In this document: positions 56,256-64,000 of the stretch, one piece after another | How the letters are laid out: each line of letters opens with the position of its first letter | Numbering within the stretch: the stretch's first letter is position 1 | Source: Antarcticibacterium sp. 1MA-6-2 | Lineage (GTDB): Bacteria > Bacteroidota > Bacteroidia > Flavobacteriales > Flavobacteriaceae | Direction of reading: 5' to 3' | Assembly (NCBI RefSeq): GCF_021535135.1 | Contig: NZ_CP091036.1 | Span: 496,001-560,000, forward strand | DNA length: 64,000 bases | Made by a program: the position numbers and the translations under genes | The notes under the pieces: model-generated | Databases searched by the model: none | What the model was told of the DNA's origin: nothing | Seen by the model: only the letters and a program-made list of their open reading frames with translations

Positions 56256-59200
56256 CTATTGTTCCGGAAATACAATGTACTCAGGAGCCAGAGATTTTTT
56301 ATCTGAAACTCCTTCTCCCTCTTCTTGCTTGATTGCCTGCGTATTGGCAATTTTTCGAATAAGCTCTTTGAAAGTGTCAAAGTCAACCGAATATGTTAGA
56401 CCTAATCCCTGAGTAAATCCTATTTCTTCTCCAATGAACTGGATGTTATTTTCCCTGTTAAATACTTTTGCTCTCAAAGTACCCTCTTCATTTAAAAGAA
56501 ATTGAATTTCCACATCCCCAATTATGACAGATTCAGTCACACCTCCAACAGGAACTCCTACGGCTCCGTTAATGAGGACTCTGTCGCTTATTTGGGTAGA
56601 TAGGGTCAAACCAAACCTGTCTACTGTTTGTTGATCGGGTGTCCTGTCTCCCTGCACGTAATTTACACCTACCTGGAACTTCCCATCCTCGTCAGCAAAT
56701 ATATCATTTACTATGCTGGAAGCTCTTTCAACTAAATTCCCGGTTATAGCATTCTGACCAATTGCCATTTCACTATAAAAGGAGCCCTGGGTAACCAGGA
56801 ATAAAGCCTGTAACTCCCTGCTTGCGCGGTCATTCATCCTATACTCAAGCTCTGAGCGTACGGCGCTACTGGCATTTGGAAATTCCACATCAAATGTAAG
56901 TTCCGGCTGTGCGATCTGGCCCTGTAATAAAATGACAACTTCAACAGGAATTTTTCGGTTCAAAGATGGATTTTCCAGCAGCACCGCAGGATTAGCAGTG
57001 ACATCGTAAACAGCACTTACATCTAATTCGGCCTGGGTTGGGCTACCATTCCAGGTGATATTTCCTCCCGGTTTAACCCTGAAGATCTTTTGAACCAGTC
57101 CTGCATATTTGAAATTGTAAACTCCCTCATACACTACAAAGTCTCCCCACATGTTGAACTTGCCGTTTGTGTTGATCTCAATAAGCATGCTTCCTGCTCC
57201 CCGTCCCCTTAATGTACTTCCGCTGGTTTGATCTATTACTACTTCTACTTCAGCATCATTGGTAATATCGAGGTCAAAATTGAGTTCCAAACCTTTTACC
57301 TCAGGTAGTTCTATCTCCTCTCCCGCCAGCCTGGAAGCTTTTTCTTCCGGACTTAAGAAATGGATATAAGAATTATCTCCAACAGATTCGGCATCACTTA
57401 AGGGAATTTTAAATATAGTTCCCCGTTCGGTTGCGGCGTTTACATTGATCACCAGCTCATCTGTAGCCCCTTTAATAGTAGCGAGACCATCTATAAAAGC
57501 TGTTCCGTAGTAAAGGGCATCAACTTCAGCTTCGGTATCGAGTACCAGCATGCGATCACTGGAAATTTCAAGGTCAAGGAACCAGCTTTTAAAATTTTGG
57601 TGGAAAATACTGCCGTCAATATTACTGTAGTTTGGTATTTAGTATCGAGTATTTTTACATTATTAAAGTTAAATCGTTGTTCTGTAAGATCAACAATTGC
57701 GGTATTTTCGAGGTTATAATCTATATTAAGATAGGGAATTCTAAAGTAAGCATCTTCCAGTTCCAGCTGCCCGTTAATATCAGGATTTCTGTAATCTCCT
57801 GTCACCTTCGCCTCGCCCGATGCAAAGCCCCTGATATTATCTATTGCTTCCCCTCCCAGGGGACTGAAAGCCGAGAGATTGATATTTTGCAGGGCTACAT
57901 CTAAATTTATTAGTGGATCCTCTCCTGTAGCATCTATTTCACCAATAGCACTAAGAGACTCAAAACCTTTTCTCATAAGAGTAGCATCTATATTGTAAAA
58001 CGTAAGGTTTTCATTACCGTTTACATCTATAGTAAGTCTTCCCATGGGAATTTCATTAATAGCCAGCCCATCAATTGTAAGGGAAGTGTTGGGAAAAAAT
58101 GCCCCCTGTTCCTGCAGGAGATTAAGCCTGCCATTTAGTATTCCCCCAAGTTCAAGGCTATCTATTTCGGGGGTGATTTTGCCGATGTCGACTTCATCAA
58201 ATTCAATTCTGAAATTTTTATAAGTAGAGTCCCTCTTTTCACCGCTCAACCTTATCATTTCGTTTTGATGGCTTAATACGAGAGAATCTACTGTGAGGTC
58301 GCGGAAGCTGTTTGAAAAAACTATTTTGTTACTCTTATTACTATTTTCATTTAGATACCACATGTTATCTTTAAACTTTACGTCTGAACGTTGAATACCA
58401 ACAACAGAATTATTGTCTTCATTAATGGTATGAAAGAGGTTTATATTAAATACATCATCATTTCGTTTTCCTCCCTGAAATTCTGAACGAATGAACAGGG
58501 TGTCTCTAAGCGTTACATTAATTAAATTAAATTCTGAAAAATTGTAAAGGCTGGTAGCAACACTGTCGGCTTCAACGAAGGTATTGTAAAGAGGGTTTGT
58601 ATTATCAACCTGGATATTAATGCCTTCCATCATATTACCAAAGGCCTCAATCCTGGGAGAACGGAAAGTCAGCCGGAATTCAGATTCATCAGATTCTACC
58701 CTCCCCCTAATGAAGGTATTGGGAGCGAGGGTAATTTCAGGATAAAAAATCTCGACAATCTTATTGTAGATGTCAAAATCAAATTCCATGTATTGATTAG
58801 TGGTAATTGTATTCGGCCTGTAATTAGTATAGATACTACCAATAGAATTTTCTACCAGGGACCCTACTTCTGAAATTTTGAAATTTCCTGTAACCTGCCC
58901 ACTAATAACATCTGGCGAGCTAACTGCTATGGTTCTTATTCCTTCCTCGTCAAATTCTGAAGTAATACTTAAATCATCGAAGTAGTAAAGATCGGTAGGA
59001 TTTTGATAGGTTGCATTTAGGAGATAGATATTTCCGGAGACATTATCCAGGGAATTTCCCTGCATATTCATAATAATATCACCTTTTAATATCGATAAAC
59101 TATCGCGGGTAACGAAGTTCAACTCGTGTAAATTGGCATAACCCACTGAGGCTTCAAAATCATAAATATTCTCTTGTTGAGAAATATCCAGAAGACCATT

Positions 59201-60634
59201 AAATTCCATTCTCAGGTTAGGATCCTGCGATACAAGATTTCCATTAAAAATTGAATTTCTAACCATTCCCATTACGAGAATTCCCGTATACCTGTAATCG
59301 TTGTAAGTAAGGGACGAAATTCTTCCTCTAACATTTGTGTTAAGACTTTCTGCGGTAAAACCTTTTCCATCTATATTTATGTCAAAACTTGTCTTACCCA
59401 GTTCTTTTTTGTTTAGAAAGCGTCCAATATTGAAATTATTAAAAACAAGATTCCCTTTATAACGGGTAGCTGTGGAACTGCTGAAATCACTTAAGACTAT
59501 ATCGGCCTTTGCTGATCCTAATTGGGTTTTTATGAAAACATTTACATCGAGCATACTGGTAGTAATTACAGCAATTCCCTGAAGCTGCAGGTTTCCAAAG
59601 TCGCGAAGGGTGACGGGTAGAACCTCCCCAAGGACAGATGGAAGAAGATTTACAAGGTCATAATAATTAGACGATAAATTTTCTAAATTTCCTTCCAGGC
59701 GAAATTCCTCAGTATCAGCAAAGGCTCCTACAACGTGTAAAGTTCCATCAATGCTACTGCGGTCGAGCCCCTTCATCTCAAGGTCTTCCAGTATAAAATC
59801 ATTTAATGTTCCTGTGATCTTGCTGTTAAGTACAAAAGTTTGATCCTCTCCAAATGGTTCATAGAACACCTTTAGATCGTTGGTTGATATTCGGGACTCC
59901 CTAAAAACACCTTCTATCGCTACTTTATTTTCAAAATCAGAAAAATCGGATATGACATAAACGAGGTTTATATCGGCATCCAGAGTAGAACTGGGGGTTT
60001 CAAGAAAGAGGCCATCCAGGTGCATCTCTGTAGGGCTGTAGGAAAATTCAGTTTTTAAATTGGTAATATCCAATCCTCTTCCTTCCTGCGCAGTTAACGC
60101 GTTGATTGAGACAGAAACGTCACTTCCTGCGACTTTCAAATTTTCTGCCTGCAAGTCCAGGTTTTCCAAAATGACCATCTCGGGATTGTTCAGGTTTTCA
60201 TTTATAAAACTATAGGAACCATCGGTAATATAAATGTCTCTTATAAAAAGTTCAAAGGATTTCTTTTTTCCGGTAGGTTCAGTCTTTAATTTTTCCAGAA
60301 AAACACCCAGGTTATCTGTTTCCTCCCCCTGGTATTTAACCATATTAAAAGTGAAACCTTTGGCTGTAGTACTTCCAAGTCTGGGAGTATTATTAATAAG
60401 ATTGGAGAGACTAAGAATCGAAGTTTTTAATTCTACTACGTTAATAAGGGTATCCTGATGGTGATCTTCTATGTAAACATCATTAAGCTTCACTTTTCCC
60501 AAATATGAAAGACTAACCCTTCCTACAGAGATATGAACATCTGACTGCTCTTTAATGGATTTAGTTAGCTTTTTTGCCACCGATGTTTGTACGGCAGGGA
60601 TGGAAAATAAGATCAATAAAAGCACGAAGAACAA
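56256..60634 (-). CDS. TamB-domain translocation/assembly protein (frame-disrupted)
   Basis: A very long (about 1460 residue) protein with an N-terminal membrane helix followed by repeats of beta-strands and the DUF490/TamB C-terminal domain (GNITWNGSPTQAELDVSAVYDV, LLQGQIAQPELTFDVEFPN, LVERASSIVNDIFADEDGKFQVGVNY). TamB-like proteins bridge inner and outer membranes and assist outer-membrane assembly or lipid transfer. The frame breaks near 57590 (VFSTKILKAGSL / SWFLDLEISSDRMLVLDT), one base missing. The N terminus is uncertain: the TTG at 60634 falls in the helix, and the basic stretch [14 protein letters not shown] lies just upstream with no start codon in frame before a TAA at 60689-60691. 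It is divergent from tsaD. Confidence 0.88.
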
Positions 60635-60677
60635 AAGCAGTGCAACGACTGTTCTAATTAGTATTTTCCAGAATTTT

Positions 60678-60704
60678 TTGATACGCTTTTAAATTATAAC
60701 TTTG
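60678..60704 (+). promoter_or_regulatory. Putative promoter of tsaD
   Basis: TTG at 60678-60680 and TAACTTTG (exact TAnnTTTG) at 60697-60704, with a 16-base spacer; the start codon lies 36 bases further on. It overlaps the end of tamB's upstream frame. It is the best -33/-7 pair seen in the window. Confidence 0.6.
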
Positions 60705-60739
60705 TGGATTGTAAAAACAAATATGCCCCTTCTAAAATA

Positions 60740-61767
60740 ATGGCAAAATCCCGCGACATTTATATTCTAGCAATAGAATCATCTTGTGACGATACCGCTG
60801 CTGCTGTCCTGCACAACGATAAATTACTGTCTAATATTGTTGCTACACAGGAGGTTCATAAAAAATACGGCGGTGTAGTTCCAGAACTTGCATCCAGAGC
60901 ACATCAGCAAAATATTGTGCTTGAGTAATTCATCAGGCAATTGTTGAAGCAAATATCGACAAAAAAGATGTATCTGCAATTGCTTTTACTAAAGGACCGG
61001 GTCTTATGGGTTCTTTACTTGTAGGAACTTCTTTTGCAAAATCACTTTCCCTTGGTTTACAAATTCCACTTATTGAAGTAAATCATATGCAGGCTCACAT
61101 CCTGGCTCACTTTATTGATGAGAAGGAGTTTGAAAAGCCAAACTTTCCTTTTTTGGCGTTGACCATTAGCGGCGGGCATACACAAATTGTGAAGGTGAGC
61201 GACTACTTTAAAATGGAAGTTATAGGGCAAACGATAGACGATGCTGTAGGCGAAGCATTTGACAAGAGTGCTAAGATCCTGGGCCTACCTTATCCCGGTG
61301 GTCCTTTGGTTGATAAGTATGCAAAAGAAGGAAATCCCAGGGCATTTAAATTTACAAAACCCAAAGTGGAAGGGCTGGATTTCAGTTTTAGCGGACTTAA
61401 AACAGCGGTTCTTTATTTTATTCAAAAGGAAGTAAAAAATAATCCGGAATTTATTCAGGAAAATCTCAATGACATCTGCGCTTCTATTCAGTATACAATT
61501 GTAGAGATCCTTATGGACAAGTTGAAAAAGGCAGTGAAACAAACCGGTATAAACCAAATAGCAATTGGCGGAGGAGTTTCAGCTAACAGCGGAATAAGAA
61601 CTGCCATGAAAAATGCTGAAAAAAAGTATGGCTGGAAAACTTTTATTCCGAAGTTTGAGTATACTACAGATAATGCTGCCATGATAGGAATAGTGGGCTA
61701 CTACAAATATTTACAGGAGGAATTTACAGATCTTTCAGTCACTGCTCTGGCCAGGTATAAAATTTAA
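60740..61767 (+). CDS. tsaD: tRNA N6-threonylcarbamoyladenosine synthase subunit TsaD (frame-disrupted)
   Basis: An essential tRNA-modification enzyme, about 342 residues. Motifs: [16 protein letters not shown] (N terminus), [15 protein letters not shown], the metal ligands in [17 protein letters not shown], and the C-terminal [14 protein letters not shown] and [14 protein letters not shown] 60740 is used; the TTG at 60704 adds 12 residues with no homology. The frame breaks at TAA after LE (near 60925) and continues as [16 protein letters not shown] in the other frame. One base missing. Frame loss in an essential gene is a strong sign of sequence error. Confidence 0.93.
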
Positions 61768-61770
61768 GTT

Positions 61771-62478
61771 ATGCAGTTATTTTTTCATCCAGGCATTTCC
61801 GACAATGATCAACAGGTTGTCTTTCCGAAAGATGAAAGCAGGCATATTGTAAAGGTGTTGCGAAAGAAAGAAGGTGATATTCTTAATGTAACTAACGGAA
61901 AAGGATTTTTGTTTAAAACAGAAATTATTAGCGTAAGTCCTAACCAGTGTCTGGCAAATATCATAGAAACAGAAAAAGAACCGGAGCCGGATTATCATCT
62001 TCATCTTGCCGTCGCCCCCACCAAAATGAACGACTGGTATGAATGGTTTTTAGAAAAAGCCACAGAAATTGGAGTTCGCGAAATTACTCCTGTTATATGT
62101 GATCACAGTGAGAGAAAAGTAGTTAAACTGGAACGATTTGAAAGGGTGCTGCAAAGTGCTATGAAACAATCCCTGCACTTAAGTATCCCGGTTCTTCATA
62201 AGGAGATCCTGTTTTCAGAATTTATTTCTTCAAAAATTAAGGGAGATAAATTTATAGCTCACTGTGAGGAAAATGAAAAAAAATCTTTAAAATCTGTTTT
62301 AAATTCCGGCAGTCACTCTACAATCCTTATTGGTCCCGAGGGAGATTTTTCTTCAGAAGAAATAGAAATGGCCATTAGCAATGGCTGGGTCCCTGTGAGC
62401 CTGGGAAATAGCCGCCTGCGAACAGAAACTGCAGCAATAGTTGCCTGCCATACCGCCGCTCTGGCAAATGAAATATAA
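61771..62478 (+). CDS. rsmE: 16S rRNA (uracil(1498)-N(3))-methyltransferase
   Basis: A 235-residue SPOUT-family enzyme that methylates U1498 of 16S rRNA. The PUA-like N-terminal domain (HIVKVLRKKEGDILNVTNGKG) precedes the knot domain with TEIGVREITPVICDHSERK, LIGPEGDFSSEEIEMA and SLGNSRLRTETAAI, the SAM-binding signature. It starts 3 bases after the tsaD stop, so two translation-related genes form an operon. Confidence 0.95.
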   Translation: MQLFFHPGISDNDQQVVFPKDESRHIVKVLRKKEGDILNVTNGKGFLFKTEIISVSPNQCLANIIETEKEPEPDYHLHLAVAPTKMNDWYEWFLEKATEIGVREITPVICDHSERKVVKLERFERVLQSAMKQSLHLSIPVLHKEILFSEFISSKIKGDKFIAHCEENEKKSLKSVLNSGSHSTILIGPEGDFSSEEIEMAISNGWVPVSLGNSRLRTETAAIVACHTAALANEI

Positions 62479-62578
62479 GGAAATTTATAAGTTTTCTTTA
62501 AGATAACTTAAACCTTCTGCTTTTTATATTTTTATATCTTCGGTTTTATTAATGTACGTTCGCAGTACACGCCTGCCC

Positions 62579-63227
62579 ATGAAATTAAGGAGCCTACTTT
62601 TAATTTTTATTGCCGTTTTAAGCTGGAGCATTTCTGCACAGGAAATAGCAGTTTTAAAATATCAGGGAGGAGGAGACTGGTACTCCAACCCCACTTCACT
62701 TCCCAACCTAATTAAATTCTGTAACGAAAATATTAATACTGCTATAAATCCCAAACCCGCGACTGTTACTCCCGGAAGTACTGACCTTTACCAGTTCCCC
62801 TTTATTCATATGACGGGACATGGAAACGTTTACTTTAGTGATGAAGAAGCAACAAATCTTAGGAATTACCTCCTGAGTGGAGGTTTTTTACATATAGATG
62901 ATAATTATGGTATGAATGAATACCTGCGGAAGGAATTAAAAAAAGTTTTTCCTGATAAGGAACTTCAGGAACTACCATGCAAGCCATCCTATTTTTAATG
63001 CAGCTTATTCTTTCCCGAACGGACTGCCAAAGATTCACGAGCATGACGGCCTACCTCCCCAGGCCTTTGGCATTTTTGAAAACAAGAGACTTGTTTGTCT
63101 TTTTACATACGAAAGTGATTTGGGAAATGGATGGGAAGATCCGGCGGTACATAATGATCCTGAAGAAGTAAGGCTTAAAGCATTGCAAATGGGGGCGAAC
63201 ATAATTAAATATGTTTTTGAAAATTGA
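62579..63227 (+). CDS. DUF4159 protein (frame-disrupted)
   Basis: A reconstructed 216-residue protein with a signal peptide (MKLRSLLLIFIAVLSWSISA) and the DUF4159 pattern: VLKYQGGGDWYSNPTSLPNLI, FIHMTGHGNVYFSDEEATNLR and GGFLHIDDNYGMNEY. The first frame stops at 62998; the second continues HAIFNAAYSFPNGLPKIHEH and ends KYVFEN at TGA 63225-63227. One base extra near 62975-62990. ATG 62579 is preferred over 62552. Fold resembles the class I glutamine-amidotransferase-like group; the role is unknown. The next gene starts 3 bases later. Confidence 0.85.
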
Positions 63228-63229
63228 GT

Positions 63230-63748
63230 ATGCAGCTATCACATAACGAACACATTTCACAATTAAAGAAATTTCCGCTAATTGTTCTTTCAGATAATCT
63301 TATTGGGGATGCAAACCTGGGAAGCCTCTTTCGACTTGCAGATGCTTTCAATATTGAAAAAGTGGTTTTTTGCGGTACACCAGTCGATATCAGCAGTAAC
63401 AGGTTGAAAAAAACAGCTAGGACCACTTTTCAAACAGTATTTTATGAACAATGGGAAAGTACAGAGGAGGCGCTTAAAAGTTACCTTTTGCGTGGCTATT
63501 ATCCAATGGCCCTGGAAATAACAGAAGATAGTGTTCCAATTAATAGTCTTAGCTTTGAAGATAAGGATAAGGTGCTTCTAGTTGTAGGAAATGAGAGGTA
63601 TGGTATTTCCTCAGAAGTTCTCGATCTAATCAATAAAAAAATTTATATAAAAATGTTTGGCCACAACAGCAGCATGAACGTCGCCCAGGCCACAGGTATT
63701 GCTCTTTATGAAATTACAAAAACACTTCCTCCCTTTCATGAGAAATAA
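63230..63748 (+). CDS. RNA methyltransferase, TrmH/SpoU family
   Basis: A 172-residue SPOUT enzyme that 2'-O-methylates tRNA or rRNA. Motif 1 is IVLSDNLIGDANLGSLFRLAD, motif 2 LVVGNERYGISSEVL, motif 3 IKMFGHNSSMNVAQATGIAL. ATG 63230 is used; the TTG at 63224 overlaps the previous stop. It is coupled to the DUF4159 gene. The exact RNA target cannot be told. Confidence 0.9.
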   Translation: MQLSHNEHISQLKKFPLIVLSDNLIGDANLGSLFRLADAFNIEKVVFCGTPVDISSNRLKKTARTTFQTVFYEQWESTEEALKSYLLRGYYPMALEITEDSVPINSLSFEDKDKVLLVVGNERYGISSEVLDLINKKIYIKMFGHNSSMNVAQATGIALYEITKTLPPFHEK

Positions 63749-63760
63749 TATCTTTACCAG

Positions 63761-64000
63761 GTGAACGCTAAATCTTTTTCTTACGGAATTTTACGGGCAG
63801 TAGGTATAATGGTGGGAATTTTCCTGCTATTGTATTTTTTATACACTATTCAAAGTGTACTTGTTTATATAGCTGTTGCCGCAGTAATATCGCTAATAGG
63901 CCGTCCTGTCGTTATCTTTTTACGATCTACCTTACGCATTCCAAATCAAATAGCAGTAGTAATGGTCCTTCTCCTGGTCCTCTCTGTTTTTGTAGGAATT
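63761..64000 (+). CDS. AI-2E-family transporter, N-terminal part
   Basis: A GTG start at 63761 opens an 80-codon frame that runs past the window edge. Residues include MVGIFLLLYFLYTIQSVLVYIAVAAVISL and GRPVVIFLRSTLRIPNQIAVV, matching the first two helices of AI-2E/YdiK-type permeases. It starts 12 bases after the methyltransferase stop. The substrate is unknown; the quorum-sensing role implied by the name is not shown. Confidence 0.8.
   Translation, partial: MNAKSFSYGILRAVGIMVGIFLLLYFLYTIQSVLVYIAVAAVISLIGRPVVIFLRSTLRIPNQIAVVMVLLLVLSVFVGI

Noticed and set aside
1..64000. Programmed ribosomal frameshifting as the cause of the split genes
   Set aside because: The sites share no slippery heptamer or downstream structure, occur in unrelated genes that are not frameshifted in other organisms, and include both plus and minus changes.

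Overview
The window is chromosomal DNA from a member of the Bacteroidota, most likely a marine Flavobacteriaceae (relatives of Gramella, Salegentibacter or Zunongwangia; inferred from gene content, not from a search). The DNA is AT-rich, Shine-Dalgarno sites are weak, and several genes carry the Bacteroidota -7 box TAnnTTTG. Gene content fits: bacillithiol synthase BshA, a fused 2-oxoacid dehydrogenase E1, an OstA/LptD-like protein, DUF4251, DUF4159 and DUF1835 proteins, SCxx-type lipoproteins and an MCE/Fe-S/amidase cell-envelope block. No rRNA, tRNA, IS element, prophage or CRISPR array was seen.

Layout. 0-9.4 kb: scattered housekeeping and stress genes (serine hydrolase, cold-shock protein, exported RidA-like protein, MsrA, EamA transporter, lipoproteins, a truncated 3-hydroxyacyl-CoA dehydrogenase, sulfotransferase, DinB, HPF). 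9.4-13 kb: aconitase, a four-helix membrane protein and a metal-ligand-less metallo-beta-lactamase fold protein. 13.1-20.8 kb: the most distinctive region, a nine-gene minus-strand cluster with a type III polyketide synthase, methyltransferase, FAD oxidoreductase, dedicated acyl carrier protein, phosphopantetheinyl transferase, ketosynthase, FabZ-like dehydratase, FabI/FabL-like enoyl reductase and a secreted beta-propeller. It looks like a private type II fatty-acid module that feeds an acyl starter to a chalcone-synthase-like enzyme, followed by methylation and oxidation or reduction. 20.8-24.5 kb: OmpA lipoprotein, small membrane proteins and the fused E1. 24.5-31.3 kb: plus-strand run with a 2-oxoglutarate oxygenase, SUI1 factor, DUF1835, nucleoside phosphorylase, polyphosphate kinase and an unusual cytosolic substrate-binding protein. 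31.3-42.3 kb: ung/mutS2 divergent pair, tandem dicarboxylate symporters, aroC and a large FAD/Fe-S dehydrogenase. 42.3-54.3 kb: envelope block (bshA, GH3-serine hydrolase fusion, Fe-S proteins, MCE protein, amidase, LptD-like). 54.4-64 kb: ridA, mgsA-pfkA, tamB, tsaD, rsmE, DUF4159, a TrmH-type methyltransferase and the start of an AI-2E transporter.

A general warning: about 27 reading frames are interrupted by single-base insertions or deletions, plus two by in-frame stop codons. They hit genes that are essential or nearly so (tsaD, pfkA, aroC, aconitase, E1), and homology-like continuity resumes at once in the next frame. The most economical reading is residual sequencing error in a draft or metagenome-derived assembly, not mass pseudogenisation. 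I therefore list such genes over their full reconstructed span and mark them as frame-disrupted.
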